Positions 8,369-17,455 of a DNA stretch of 64,000 bases are shown here, one piece after another. This stretch comes from Gordonia sp. OPL2 (GTDB taxonomy: Bacteria > Actinomycetota > Actinomycetes > Mycobacteriales > Mycobacteriaceae): NCBI RefSeq assembly GCF_003797825.1, contig NZ_RKME01000016.1, positions 1 through 64,000 on the forward strand. The letters run 5' to 3'. A program made the translations under genes and the position numbers. Within the stretch, counting starts at the first letter, position 1, and each line of letters begins with the position of its first letter. The notes beneath the pieces were generated by a model. It was not told where the DNA came from. It saw nothing but the letters and a program-made list of their open reading frames with translations, and did no database searches.

Positions 8369-9220
8369 CTACTTCTCGTAGCTGTAGAACCCGCGTCCGG
8401 ACTTCTTGCCGAGGTAGCCGGCGTCGACCATGCGGCGCAGCAGGGGCGGCGGGGCCAGATGCGGCTCGGCGAACTCGTCGTAGAGCGAGTCGGCGGCGGC
8501 CAGGGTGATGTCCAGGCCGATGGTGTCGATCAAGGTCAGCGGACCCATCGGGTAGCCGCAGCCACCCTTCATCGCGGTGTCGATGTCCTCGGCCGAGGCA
8601 TAACCGGAGTCGAGCATGCGGATCGCCTGGCACAGGTAGGGAATCAGCAACGCGTTGACGATGAATCCCGAGCGGTCTCCGGCGCGCACCGGGTTCTTGC
8701 CGAGCGTGTCCTTGACGTAGGCCGCGACCGCGTCGGCGGTGGCAGTGGCCGTGGTGAGCGTGGAGATGATCTCGACGAGCGGCATCACCGGGACGGGATT
8801 GAAGAAGTGCACGCCGACGACACGTTCGGGGTGCTTGGTCGCCGCGGCCACCTTGATGACCGGAATCGACGACGTGTTGGTCGCCAGGATCGCGTCCGGG
8901 CCGACGGCCGCATCGAGGCGGGCGAAGATCTCCTGCTTGAGTTCCAGGATCTCCGGCGCCGCCTCGATGACGAGTTCGCGGTCGGCGAGTTGGTCGTAGT
9001 CGACGGTGACGCGCAGGTTCGTCAGAGCGGCGTCGGCCTCGTCGGCGGTGATCTTGTTCCGAGCCGCCGCGCGGGACAGGGACTTCGACACCCGTTCGTA
9101 TGCGGCGTCCGCGAATTCGGGCTTGGCCTCGACGATCACGACGTCACTGCCGGCCCGGATGCACACTTCTGCGATCCCGGCACCCATGGTGCCGCCACCG
9201 ATCACACCGATCTTCTGCAC
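8369..9220 (-). CDS. 3-hydroxybutyryl-CoA dehydrogenase
   Basis: Predicted NAD(P)-dependent 3-hydroxyacyl-CoA dehydrogenase of 283 residues, acting in fatty acid or butyrate oxidation. The Rossmann motif is IGVIGGGTMGAGIAE; the family signature with catalytic His is VHFFNPVPVMPLVEII, and the C-terminal dimerisation domain contains GYPMGPLTLIDTIGLD. Start chosen at GTG 9220 because GGGAGG lies seven bases upstream; an in-frame GTG at 9235 would place that ribosome binding site inside the gene. It resembles mycobacterial FadB2. It probably shares a transcript with the aldo/keto reductase downstream. Confidence 0.92.
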   Translation of the reverse strand: MQKIGVIGGGTMGAGIAEVCIRAGSDVVIVEAKPEFADAAYERVSKSLSRAAARNKITADEADAALTNLRVTVDYDQLADRELVIEAAPEILELKQEIFARLDAAVGPDAILATNTSSIPVIKVAAATKHPERVVGVHFFNPVPVMPLVEIISTLTTATATADAVAAYVKDTLGKNPVRAGDRSGFIVNALLIPYLCQAIRMLDSGYASAEDIDTAMKGGCGYPMGPLTLIDTIGLDITLAAADSLYDEFAEPHLAPPPLLRRMVDAGYLGKKSGRGFYSYEK

Positions 9221-9280
9221 GATCACACCTCCCACATGGTCTGACCGACACGGTAGTACGCATCGTGCGGTCCAGGCAGA

Positions 9281-10246
9281 ATGGCCCCCATGATCCGCAT
9301 GGCGACCATCGGTACCAGCACGATCACCCGCTCGTTCCTCGACGCCGCCGCCTCGGTGCCGGCCGTCGATGTGGTGACCGCGTACTCACGCGACGCAGGT
9401 CGGGCGGCAGAGTTCGCCGCCGACACCGGACTCGCGTCTTCCGCGTCCGATCTCGACGAGCTCCTGTCGTCGCCGGAGATCGATGCCGTGTACATCGCCT
9501 CACCGAACGGCGCGCACGGCACACAGGTGCGCCAGGCGATCGACGCGGGCAAGCATGTGCTCGTCGAGAAACCCGCGGTACCGACGAGCGCGGAGTTCGT
9601 CGATCTCGCCGACGCCGCGTCGTCGAAGGGCGTGGTCCTGCTCGAGGCCATGCGCAACTGTTACGACCCGGGGCTGTCCGATGTCGCCACACTCCTCCCG
9701 CAACTGGGGACCCTGCGGCGTGCGTCGTTGGCGTACTGCCAGCGGTCGGCTCGCTATGACAAGGTGCTCGCGGGCGAGCGGGTCAACATCTTCGACCCCG
9801 CGATGGCCGGCGGTGCACTGCTCGATCTCGGCGTCTACACAGTGGCGGCGATGATTGCGCTCTTCGGGGAGCCCGAGCGGGTTGTCGGGGCATCGATCCC
9901 GATCCCCGGTGGCGCCGACGGTGCCGGTGCTGCATTGGCGGTCTACGACGGCGGCTTCGTCGTCGACCTGTCGTACTCGAAGATCACCGCCTCCGATCGG
10001 GTCAACGAGATCCAGGGTGAACTCGGCACGCTGACGTTCGAGCACGTCGCCCAGCCGACTTCGGCGCGGGTGAGTCTGCTCGACGGCATGGTGAGTGACC
10101 ACACCTTCGACGGGCCGTCGAACAACATGGTCCACGAGGTCCGCCGGTTCGCGGACCTCGTGGACACCTCGGGAGACGCCTCGGCCGATCATGCGCGGAC
10201 GCTGGCCACTCTGCGTGTCGTCGAACGGATTCAGTCGGCGGTCTGA
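9281..10246 (+). CDS. Gfo/Idh/MocA-family oxidoreductase
   Basis: Predicted NAD(P)-dependent dehydrogenase of 321 residues. The N-terminal Rossmann domain covers residues 1-125, with GTSTITRSFLDAA as dinucleotide loop and HVLVEKPA, the EKP signature of the family. The C-terminal alpha/beta domain contains GGALLDLGVYTVAAM, where family members place a catalytic His or Asp region. Substrates are usually sugars, inositols or dihydrodiols. Three ATGs (9281, 9290, 9299) are possible; the first two fit the family best. Its 3' end overlaps the end of the opposite-strand DUF3159 gene by 16 bases. Confidence 0.88.
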   Translation: MAPMIRMATIGTSTITRSFLDAAASVPAVDVVTAYSRDAGRAAEFAADTGLASSASDLDELLSSPEIDAVYIASPNGAHGTQVRQAIDAGKHVLVEKPAVPTSAEFVDLADAASSKGVVLLEAMRNCYDPGLSDVATLLPQLGTLRRASLAYCQRSARYDKVLAGERVNIFDPAMAGGALLDLGVYTVAAMIALFGEPERVVGASIPIPGGADGAGAALAVYDGGFVVDLSYSKITASDRVNEIQGELGTLTFEHVAQPTSARVSLLDGMVSDHTFDGPSNNMVHEVRRFADLVDTSGDASADHARTLATLRVVERIQSAV

Positions 10247-10944
10247 GCGGCGTCCTCTCCGGTCTCGCCGGGCTCATCGCGCTCGTCGGCCAGCAGACGT
10301 CGACGCGAACGGCGGAACGCCCAGACGACGACCACGAGGGCCACGGCCAGCAGCGGATAACCCATCGAGATCCGCGCGACCCCCAGCCAGCCGGTCGAGT
10401 CGGCGTCGTAGAGGTGGTCCTGCACGACGAACCGTGCGGTGAACATGACGGTGAGAGTGAGGGTGGCGATGTCGTGCGCACGTCGGACCGGCCGGTCGGT
10501 GCGCCACGGATGGTTGTTGCCGTGCAACGCATTCCACAGCAGTCCGGTCAACGGCCGACGTGCGACGACGGTTGCGGCGGTGATGACGGCACCGGCGAGA
10601 CTCGCCCAGATACCGATCAGGAAGTAGCCGTCGGCGGAGCCGGTCGCCCCCGCCACGGCGCCGGCGGTCGCGACTCCGATCACTCCGCCGAGCGCGGTCA
10701 TCAACGGTTCGCCACGGACCACGCGCATCACGGCTAGCACGATGGCGACGGTGATCGCGATGCCGATCGTGATCGGAAGCGGGGCAATGCTGTTGGCGAC
10801 GACGAACACCACGACCGGGACGGTCGAGTAGATCATGCCGGTGGTGCCGCCGAGCTGGTCGAGGATCTGGTGGCCGAGGTCGCTCCCGCCGGTATCGGGG
10901 GTGGTGCGGTCGGTGGTGTCGTCGGGTCGGTTCACGTCGATCAT
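10231..10944 (-). CDS. DUF3159 membrane protein
   Basis: Predicted 237-residue integral membrane protein of the actinobacterial DUF3159 family, function unknown. About six hydrophobic segments follow a polar N-terminus (residues 1-35) and precede a charged tail (RRSRRRLLADERDEPGE...). The family core is seen in GYFLIGIWASLAGAVIT, RPLTGLLWNALHGNNHPW and TARFVVQDHLYDAD. Its start overlaps the stop of the S9 peptidase gene by 4 bases, so the two are coupled in one operon. A role at the envelope is likely from its membrane location only. Confidence 0.85.
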   Translation of the reverse strand: MIDVNRPDDTTDRTTPDTGGSDLGHQILDQLGGTTGMIYSTVPVVVFVVANSIAPLPITIGIAITVAIVLAVMRVVRGEPLMTALGGVIGVATAGAVAGATGSADGYFLIGIWASLAGAVITAATVVARRPLTGLLWNALHGNNHPWRTDRPVRRAHDIATLTLTVMFTARFVVQDHLYDADSTGWLGVARISMGYPLLAVALVVVVWAFRRSRRRLLADERDEPGETGEDAAQTAD

Positions 10945-12857
10945 GCGGTCCGTCCTCCCAGATGGCGAGCGAGGAAGCGCTCGATGGCGTGGTGCAGGGT
11001 GATCTGGTTCTCGGGGTTGACGAATCCGTGGCCTTCGTCGTCGGCGACGAGGTAGTCGACGTCGACCCCGCGGTCGCGCAGTGCGGTGACGATCGTGTCG
11101 GACTCGGCTTTCACCACCCGCGGGTCGTTGGCGCCCTGTGCGACCATCAGGGGCCGCACGATGTCATCGACCCGGCTGATCGGTGATCGTGCACGCATGT
11201 CCGCCGCCTGCTCCGGGATGTCCGGGTCGCCGACGTAGCGGTACCAGTTGTTCGCGATACCGGCGCCGAGGAACGCGGGTTGGGTGCGCATGAAGTTCTC
11301 GAGGTCGGAGATGCCGACGTAATCGACGGCGGCGGCGAAGACCTCGGGTGTGAAGGCGGCACCGACGAGCGCGGCGTATCCGCCGTAGGAGCCACCGAAG
11401 ATAGCGACCCGGTCGCGGTCGGCATATCCCTGTGTGACCGCCCAGTCGACGGCGTCGAGCAGATCGTCGTGCATGGCGCCGGCGAACTCGCCGATCGCCG
11501 CCTGCGTATGCGCTCTGCCGTAACCGATGGACCCCCGGAAGTTGACCTGTAACACCGCATATCCGCGGTTCGCGAGCAGTTGCACGGTCTGCTGGTATCC
11601 CCACGAGTCGCGAAACCACGGTCCGCCGTGGACCAGGAGGACCATCGGGAGGTCGATCGGTTCGACGCCGATCGGCAGGGTCAGGTAGGACGGCAGGTCG
11701 AGTCCGTCGCGCGCGGTGATGGTCACCGGCATCATCGGGGCGAGCGCGTCCGGGTCGAGATGGGGAAACGGGCGGAACAGCTGTCGGCGTTCGCCCGTGC
11801 CGTGGTCGTACAGCCAGGTGACGCCGGGATCGCGGTCGTGGATGAAGCTGACGACCCACCGTCGGCCGTCCAGATCCGACGACAGTTCGCCGATGTCTCC
11901 ATCGGACAGTGTCGCGAGTTCGGCCAGTACGTCGGCGAACTCGGGGTCGAGCGCGTGGATCACCTGCCGCTCGCCGAGGTAGCGCACCCCGATGAGCGCG
12001 TCGGTGGCGCGGTTCCGGATCAATGCGGAGGACATGCCCGCCACGGCGCGACGATCGGCGTCGAGCTCGAGCGTGGGATGGCTGTCGACCTCCGTCTCTT
12101 CTCCGGTGGCGAGATCGACACGGACCAGGCGGGTACGGTCGCGGCCGCGGTTGGAGCCGACCCACATGCCGGTGCCGTCGGGGGTCATCGTCGCGAGTGT
12201 GACGCCGTACGGGTTGTCGTCCCCGTCGTAGGAGGTGATCGGCGTCAGGGTGCCGGTGGTCGGGTCGCGGCGCGAGATCTCGAAGCGGCGGTCGTCGGTG
12301 ATCGCGGTGCAGAACAGTTCGCGGTCATGGCCCGGTACCCAGGACTGCCCCACTCCGGGGCTCTCCGCCACGAGAGTGAGTTCGCCTGATGCCACATGGA
12401 TCTCGTACAAGTCGAAGCGGCTCACGTCGCGGGCGTTGAGGAGCAGCGTCATCACGCCGGGCCGCCCGGACGCGGGTTCGAGAGCGAGTGCCCGTGCCCC
12501 GGGGTGCGGGGTGAGGTCGACCGCGGGAGCGCCGGGAGTGTCCAGGTCGACGCGGAACACGTGCCAGTTCTCGTCGCCACCGGTGTCCTGCAGATAGAGC
12601 AGCCACCGCGGATCGTCGGTCCACCGGTAGCTGAGCACACTTCGCGTGTCGTCGGCGGTGACGCAACGACTTTCGGCGATGGAGCCGGTCTCGTCGGGGT
12701 CGAGGTCCTCGATCCAGACGTTGAGCCGGTTGCGCCACGGCGCGAGGAAGGCGATCCGCGTGCCATCCGGTGAGATGGTCGCGCCGGTGCGGCGCGGCGG
12801 TGCGAAGAAGTCGTCGATGGTGATCCGCCGGGGCAAGGTGTTCGTGTGCTGTTCCAT
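10941..12857 (-). CDS. S9-family serine peptidase (acylaminoacyl-peptidase-like)
   Basis: Predicted 638-residue prolyl-oligopeptidase-family enzyme: an N-terminal beta-propeller (about residues 1-370, WD40-like PD40 repeats such as TISPDGTRIAFLAPW) followed by an alpha/beta-hydrolase domain. The triad is visible as Ser in IFGGSYGGYAAL, Asp in VAQGANDPRVV and His in DEGHGFVNPEN. No signal peptide is seen, so it is probably cytoplasmic and cleaves short or N-acylated peptides. Start at ATG 12857 is supported by GGAGG a few bases upstream. It is the first gene of the operon with DUF3159. Its promoter carries two palindromes, one identical to a site before the ABC/two-component operon. Confidence 0.92.
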   Translation of the reverse strand: MEQHTNTLPRRITIDDFFAPPRRTGATISPDGTRIAFLAPWRNRLNVWIEDLDPDETGSIAESRCVTADDTRSVLSYRWTDDPRWLLYLQDTGGDENWHVFRVDLDTPGAPAVDLTPHPGARALALEPASGRPGVMTLLLNARDVSRFDLYEIHVASGELTLVAESPGVGQSWVPGHDRELFCTAITDDRRFEISRRDPTTGTLTPITSYDGDDNPYGVTLATMTPDGTGMWVGSNRGRDRTRLVRVDLATGEETEVDSHPTLELDADRRAVAGMSSALIRNRATDALIGVRYLGERQVIHALDPEFADVLAELATLSDGDIGELSSDLDGRRWVVSFIHDRDPGVTWLYDHGTGERRQLFRPFPHLDPDALAPMMPVTITARDGLDLPSYLTLPIGVEPIDLPMVLLVHGGPWFRDSWGYQQTVQLLANRGYAVLQVNFRGSIGYGRAHTQAAIGEFAGAMHDDLLDAVDWAVTQGYADRDRVAIFGGSYGGYAALVGAAFTPEVFAAAVDYVGISDLENFMRTQPAFLGAGIANNWYRYVGDPDIPEQAADMRARSPISRVDDIVRPLMVAQGANDPRVVKAESDTIVTALRDRGVDVDYLVADDEGHGFVNPENQITLHHAIERFLARHLGGRTA

Positions 12858-12890
12858 GCCTCCGACACTGCCCGGCACATGCCACGGCCA

Positions 12891-12952
12891 GTAGTACGCG
12901 CAGTCATCGATCGTCGATGACTTTCCGGCGTGACCCGTGATGACAAATGTCA
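12891..12952 (-). promoter_or_regulatory. S9 peptidase promoter with two palindromes
   Basis: Three elements are seen. TGACAAATGTCA (12941-12952) is a 5-base inverted repeat with a 2-base spacer, identical to one at 16664-16675. GTCATCGA-TCG-TCGATGAC (12903-12921) is a perfect 8-base inverted repeat. The block GTAGTACGCGCAGTC (12891-12905) matches 12 of 15 bases of GTAGTGGGCGCAATC before the ABC operon (16637-16651). They lie 35-95 bases upstream of the peptidase start and suggest common control by the neighbouring response regulator. Confidence 0.55.
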
Positions 12953-12980
12953 GATGCCGAGGTCAGCGGTGCAGAGCCGG

Positions 12981-13601
12981 TCAGATCCAACCGAACTCGC
13001 GGGCTTTGCGTGCTGCCTCGTACCGATTGGACGCGTTCAGCTTTGCCATCGCCGACGACAGATAATTGCGGGTCGTCCCCGGCGAGAGGTGGGCGCGGGT
13101 CGCGATCTCGTCGACGGAGGCGCCGTCGAGGGCGTACTCCAGGACGTCGGCCTCACGCGCCGTCAGCACCGTCTCGCCCGCGCTGATGGCCTCCGCGGCG
13201 AGTTCGGGATCGACGTACCGGCTGCCGCCGTGCACCGTCGAGATGACCTCGGCCAGGGTGGCCGCCGACGCGGTCTTCGGCAGGAAGCCGCGAATGCCTG
13301 CGGCCAGGGCGCGCTTGAGATAGCCGGGTCGGCCATGGCTCGTCACGATCACGATCCCGGCGTCGGGAGTGATCTCGAGTAGTTTTGTGGCCGTGTCGAT
13401 TCCGTCGATGCCGGGCATCTGCAGGTCGATCAGGGCGACCGCCGGGGCCTCGCCCGAATCGGCGCGGGTACGCCAGATGTCCACGAGTTCTTCTCCCGAA
13501 CCGACGTGGGCGACGACCTCGATCGTCTCCTCGAGATCGAGCATCGTCGCCATCGCCGCCCGGATGAGCGTCTCGTCGTCGGCGAGCAACACCGGGATCA
13601 T
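12981..13601 (-). CDS. NarL/LuxR-family response regulator
   Basis: Predicted 206-residue two-component response regulator. Receiver domain at residues 1-120: acidic pair in VLLADDE, phospho-acceptor Asp in VALIDLQMPGIDG, conserved Lys in GFLPKTAS. Output domain at residues 140-206 is a LuxR-type helix-turn-helix (LTAREADVLEYA, then VDEIATRAHLSPGTTRNYLS). It resembles DesR-like regulators. Its start overlaps the histidine kinase stop by 4 bases, completing the ABC transporter-permease-kinase-regulator operon. The likely target sites are the TGACAAATGTCA palindromes at 12941 and 16664. Confidence 0.93.
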   Translation of the reverse strand: MIPVLLADDETLIRAAMATMLDLEETIEVVAHVGSGEELVDIWRTRADSGEAPAVALIDLQMPGIDGIDTATKLLEITPDAGIVIVTSHGRPGYLKRALAAGIRGFLPKTASAATLAEVISTVHGGSRYVDPELAAEAISAGETVLTAREADVLEYALDGASVDEIATRAHLSPGTTRNYLSSAMAKLNASNRYEAARKAREFGWI

Positions 13602-14752
13602 GTGTCCTCCCACTTCACCTCGAGCACGAATTCGTCGGCGGTGCACGACCGCTCGAGGCGGGCACCCACCTCCGCGAGCCGCTCGGCCAGGCCCCGGAGG
13701 CCGGATCGCTCATCGACCGCGTCGGCCGAGGCCGACGATACCCCGTTGTTCCTCAACGTCATTCCGGACGAGCCCATGACGAACGTGGCCGATGTCGCGG
13801 ACGAGTGCTTCACGATGTTCGTGGTCGCCTCACGGACCACCCATGCGGCGACCTCGTGGAACTCGACGGGCACCGCCGACGGATCGCCCTCGACGACGAG
13901 CTCGCATCCGGCGGCGGACAGCAGTGAGCGTGCGCCGGCGACCTCGCCGTCGAGATTGATGTCGCGGTAGCCGCGGACCAAGGCGCGCATCTGTTCCATC
14001 GACTCGACGGCCAGGGTCTTGATCTCATCGATCTCGGTGCCTGCGCGGTCGGCGGCGCCGGCACGTAGAAGTGTCGATGCCAGTTCGCTTTTCACCGCGA
14101 TGGCCGAGAATCCCCGACCGACGACGTCGTGCAGGTCGCGCGAGAATCGCAGACGTTCCTCGGCCACCTGCAGCTTCGCCTCGACGACCCGTGCACGCTC
14201 CAGGTCGTCGACGACGGTGAGCGCCCAGCGGGTCAACAGGGTGGTACCGACGAGGAAGGCGGCCACGACGAACGTGATCCCGGCGACCTGCAGCATTCCA
14301 CGAGGACCTGCGGCGAAGGCCACCCCGGTCGCGACGCTGGTGCCCAGGGTGATCCACCAGCAGTGCCGGACGAACGGGACGATCGACAACGCGGCGAGCA
14401 TCGCGACGTAGATGCCTGCGCTCCGGGCGGCATCGACGTCGGGGCCTGCCGACATCGCCCTGGCGGCGATCGCATAACCCACCCAGACCGCGACCAACAG
14501 TGCGGTGGCCGTCGGCAGCATCCATCGTCGCGGCCGGCCGCGGACGATGGTGGCGAACTCCGGCTGGGCCTCGACGGCGAGCAGGGCGGCGGCGCCGGCG
14601 ATCAGCACGCCGGGCACCGCCCACGGTCGGGCGGTCGTGACGGCCAGGATGATGGCGACCCCGAGGATGGCGGACTGCAGCGTGAGACGGGTGTAGAGCC
14701 GGAACCGTTCAGGCCCGGTGAGCTCGCGCCACCAGCCCGTCACCGCCGTCAC
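13598..14752 (-). CDS. Sensor histidine kinase (HisKA_3 type)
   Basis: Predicted 384-residue membrane histidine kinase. Several hydrophobic segments (residues about 20-160) form the sensor, with almost no extracytoplasmic loop, as in intramembrane-sensing or DesK-like kinases. The dimerisation/phosphoacceptor motif is FSRDLHDVVGRGFSAIAVK with His in LHDVV; the ATPase domain has LRNNGVSS (N box region) and SGLRGLAERLAEVGARL (G box). GTG 14752 is chosen because it overlaps the permease stop as GTGA. It probably senses membrane stress or the exporter's substrate and phosphorylates the adjacent regulator. Confidence 0.9.
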   Translation of the reverse strand: MTAVTGWWRELTGPERFRLYTRLTLQSAILGVAIILAVTTARPWAVPGVLIAGAAALLAVEAQPEFATIVRGRPRRWMLPTATALLVAVWVGYAIAARAMSAGPDVDAARSAGIYVAMLAALSIVPFVRHCWWITLGTSVATGVAFAAGPRGMLQVAGITFVVAAFLVGTTLLTRWALTVVDDLERARVVEAKLQVAEERLRFSRDLHDVVGRGFSAIAVKSELASTLLRAGAADRAGTEIDEIKTLAVESMEQMRALVRGYRDINLDGEVAGARSLLSAAGCELVVEGDPSAVPVEFHEVAAWVVREATTNIVKHSSATSATFVMGSSGMTLRNNGVSSASADAVDERSGLRGLAERLAEVGARLERSCTADEFVLEVKWEDT

Positions 14753-15582
14753 CCGCGATCGTCCCACCGGAAGCTCGTCGAGGTGAGGGCGAAAGCCAGA
14801 ACCGACCATAGGACCAGTGTGGCAACCGGCTGGGCGATCTCGCCGAAGGTGCCCGCGAAGTCGAGGGCCGCGTCGCTCGACGATGCCGTCGCCGACGTTC
14901 CTGTGGTCCCCAGCGAGATCAGGTCGGATACCGCGGCGAACGGTGTCCAGCCGGCGACGCCGGCCAGTCCGTCGGGCAGGATCGAGCGGATCGATTCGAG
15001 TCCGATGGTGGCGAGCACCATCACCGGCAGCGACGTGATCTGGGCGGCCTCGGCGTTCTTCGTGACGGCGCTGGTCGCCAGCGCCAGCACCGAGAACACG
15101 ATCACTCCGGCGATCAGGGCGACAGCGACCAGAATCGGGTTGACCGGTGCGGGCGCACCGAATCCGTACACGATGGCGGCGACGATCGCCGTGCCCGCGG
15201 CGGTCAGCAGGATGCCCGGTACGGCCGGGGCGGTGAGGATCTGCCAGTCGGCTGCCTCACCGGTACGGAGGCGCTTGAGCACACCTTCGCCGCGGCGCGT
15301 GGTGACCATCGACAGCACGGAGTAGTACTGCACGAACAACAGGGCGGCGTAGGCGAACAACTCCAGGGTGGTCGCGGCGAGAGTGGTGGTGACGTCCGCG
15401 TCGCGACGCGCGAGGAAGAAGGTGGCGAGTGGAATCCCGATGGGGAACACGGTGCCCATGGTGACGAGCGTCTTGTTGCGGCAGAACTGGCGGAACTCCG
15501 CGGTCGCGAGCGCGGTGAGCGGCCGACGTCGTGGGACGTCGACGGCGGTGGAGCCGGTGGTGGTGGGGCCGGTGGTGGTCAT
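14749..15582 (-). CDS. ABC-2 type transporter permease
   Basis: Predicted 277-residue inner-membrane permease with six hydrophobic segments and a cytoplasmic N-terminus rich in Thr and Gly. The segment TTRRGEGVLKRLRTGEA between TM2 and TM3 is the typical amphipathic coupling region of ABC-2 exporters of the DrrB kind. It overlaps the ATPase gene start-to-stop by 4 bases upstream and the kinase gene by 4 bases downstream. Together with the ATPase it should export a hydrophobic compound such as a lipid, antibiotic or peptide. Confidence 0.9.
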   Translation of the reverse strand: MTTTGPTTTGSTAVDVPRRRPLTALATAEFRQFCRNKTLVTMGTVFPIGIPLATFFLARRDADVTTTLAATTLELFAYAALLFVQYYSVLSMVTTRRGEGVLKRLRTGEAADWQILTAPAVPGILLTAAGTAIVAAIVYGFGAPAPVNPILVAVALIAGVIVFSVLALATSAVTKNAEAAQITSLPVMVLATIGLESIRSILPDGLAGVAGWTPFAAVSDLISLGTTGTSATASSSDAALDFAGTFGEIAQPVATLVLWSVLAFALTSTSFRWDDRG

Positions 15583-16604
15583 CGGTGTGCTCCGATCGGG
15601 TTCGCATGGGTGGTCGGTGTCGTGGCGATGCCGGCGGCATCTCTGTCGGCGTCTGCGTCCCCGGCGATGTCGAGGAACACCGATTCGAGAGAGGCCGCCC
15701 GCGCTTCGAGGCCCTGCAGGGCGACGCCGTGATCGCGTGCCCAGGTGAGGAGCGTGTCGAGGTGGGCCTGAAGGTGGTGGGTGGCGATGGTGACCCGCGC
15801 ACCGGTGTCGATGACGGCGCCGGGGAAATCGGGCAGCACCAGGCCGGGATGATCGAAAGCGATCCTGGCCGGGTGGCCATCGACGATCTCGCGGAGGGTC
15901 CCGCGACGGGAGATCGCACCACGATGCATGATCGCGATGCGGTCGGCGAGCGCCTCGGCCTCATCGAGATAGTGGGTCGTCAACACCATCGTGACGCCGT
16001 CGGCCTTGAGGTCGGACAACAGCTTCCACGTCTGACGCCTGCTCTCCGGATCCAGACCGGTGGTCGGCTCGTCGAGGAAGAGCAGTCGAGGTTGGCCCAG
16101 CAGCGCGCAGGCGAGGTCGACGCGACGCTTCTCGCCGCCGGACAGCGAACCCACCCGCACGTGCGCGCGATCGGTGAGATCGACCTTGGCGAGCACGTCG
16201 TCGACCGTCGTGGGGCGTGAGCACGTGCCACGCCACATCTGCAGGGTCTCGGCGACGGTCAGTTCGGCGGGGAGCCCGCCGGACTGCAGCATGATGCCGA
16301 CCTGCGGCCGGACCAGGGCTCGATCGCGGAGGGGGTCGAGCCCGAACACCTCGACCTCACCCGCGGTCGGTGCCGTCAGGCCCTCGAGCAGGTCGAAGGT
16401 CGACGTCTTGCCTGCCCCGTTGGTGCCGAGCAGGGCGAAGACCTCGCCCTCGCGGACGTCGATGTCGATGCCCCGTACTGCCTCGAAAGCCGAGCCGCCC
16501 TTGCCGTAGGTGCGCCGGAGCCCCGTGGCGGAGATGACCGTCGACTGATGTGTCGTGTGGGGTTCGAGGTCGACCTCGAACCTGGTGGCGTGTCTGTTTC
16601 GCAT
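15579..16604 (-). CDS. ABC transporter ATP-binding protein
   Basis: Predicted 341-residue cytoplasmic ATPase of the DrrA/CcmA type. Walker A is [14 protein letters not shown]-loop in GIMLQSGGL, signature [14 protein letters not shown], Walker [15 protein letters not shown] and the switch His in [13 protein letters not shown]-terminal extension of about 100 residues follows, as in drug-exporting family members. Start taken at ATG 16604, first gene of the four-gene operon. The promoter holds TGACAAATGTCA 60 bases upstream, suggesting feedback control by the operon's own response regulator. Confidence 0.93.
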   Translation of the reverse strand: MRNRHATRFEVDLEPHTTHQSTVISATGLRRTYGKGGSAFEAVRGIDIDVREGEVFALLGTNGAGKTSTFDLLEGLTAPTAGEVEVFGLDPLRDRALVRPQVGIMLQSGGLPAELTVAETLQMWRGTCSRPTTVDDVLAKVDLTDRAHVRVGSLSGGEKRRVDLACALLGQPRLLFLDEPTTGLDPESRRQTWKLLSDLKADGVTMVLTTHYLDEAEALADRIAIMHRGAISRRGTLREIVDGHPARIAFDHPGLVLPDFPGAVIDTGARVTIATHHLQAHLDTLLTWARDHGVALQGLEARAASLESVFLDIAGDADADRDAAGIATTPTTHANPIGAHR

Positions 16605-16636
16605 GCATCGAGCATCGTCGGACGGCATCGTGGGAG

Positions 16637-16675
16637 GTAGTGGGCGCAATCATGGATTCGTGCTGACAAATGTCA
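16637..16675 (-). promoter_or_regulatory. Promoter/operator of the ABC-kinase-regulator operon
   Basis: The palindrome TGACAAATGTCA (16664-16675) and the block GTAGTGGGCGCAATC (16637-16651) are both shared with the S9 peptidase promoter. The palindrome is 60-71 bases upstream of the ATPase start, a normal activator position. Confidence 0.55.
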
Positions 16676-16706
16676 CGGCTGGTGGGAGAACCCTTCGTGG
16701 CTTCGT

Positions 16707-16895
16707 CGCTGCGCTCCTCGCACCTCAGGGATCGGGGGGAGACGCTGCGCTCCTCGCACCTCAGGGATCGGGGGGAGACGCTGCGCTGTTGGCACTTCGG
16801 GGATCGGGTGGCCTTCCCCGGTTTTCGCTCCCTGAGGAGCGAGCTTGCGAGCGTCCATGCTCCCTGAGGAGCGAGCTTGCGAGCGTCACGAAGGG
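16707..16895. repeat. Tandem repeat array, 36-base unit plus inverted-core copies
   Basis: Units starting at 16707, 16743 and 16779 share a 36-base period (first two nearly identical, third diverged). They are followed by two copies of a 29-base core beginning GCTCCCTGAGGAGCGAGC at 16827 and 16859. The second copy with its flank (16859-16895) matches 57330-57366 exactly in reverse orientation over 37 bases. The array fills most of the 360-base gap between the ABC operon promoter and msrB. GCTCC-CTGA-GGAGC inside the core can form a small hairpin. Confidence 0.75.
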
Positions 16896-16966
16896 CCGGG
16901 ACCAAATCGGGGGGACCCGTTGTTGGAAGGGGTGTCGCCGCAGCCAGCGGCGCCGAAGGAGGAAAC

Positions 16967-17455
16967 GTGAGCAACGAGTACCGCAAGACCGACGAGGCCG
17001 TCCGCGGTCTCACCGACGCGCAGTACCGCGTCACCCAGAAGGACGGCACCGAGCCTGCCTTCCACAACGAGTACTGGGACAACCACGAGCCGGGCATCTA
17101 CGTCGATGTCGTCTCTGGGCAACCCCTGTTCTCCTCGACCGACAAGTACGACAGCGGGACGGGATGGCCGAGCTTCACCCGTCCGATCGATTCCGATGCG
17201 GTGACCACGAAGTCCGACCGGACGCTGTGGATGCGCCGCACCGAGGTCCGCTCGTCGGGGGCCGACAGCCACCTCGGCCACGTGTTCGGCGACGGACCGC
17301 GAGAGGCCGGTGGACAGCGCTTCTGCATGAATTCGTCTGCGCTGCGGTTCATTCCGGCGGCCGATCTCGAGGCGGAGGGCTACGGCACCTACCGCACGCT
17401 GTTCGACACCACCGACGATCAGACCGACACCACGACCGAGAAGGATGCCTCATGA
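16967..17455 (+). CDS. Peptide-methionine (R)-S-oxide reductase MsrB
   Basis: Predicted 162-residue cytosolic enzyme that reduces methionine-R-sulfoxide in proteins. Family motifs: [31 protein letters not shown] and the catalytic-Cys motif [13 protein letters not shown]. The zinc-binding CxxC pairs of many MsrB proteins are absent ([10 protein letters not shown] stands where CAxCGxPLF is usual), as in the zinc-free subgroup. GTG 16967 is chosen because AAGGAGG lies a few bases upstream. The next gene msrA overlaps by 4 bases (ATGA), so both stereoisomers of oxidised methionine are repaired from one operon. Confidence 0.95.
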   Translation: MSNEYRKTDEAVRGLTDAQYRVTQKDGTEPAFHNEYWDNHEPGIYVDVVSGQPLFSSTDKYDSGTGWPSFTRPIDSDAVTTKSDRTLWMRRTEVRSSGADSHLGHVFGDGPREAGGQRFCMNSSALRFIPAADLEAEGYGTYRTLFDTTDDQTDTTTEKDAS

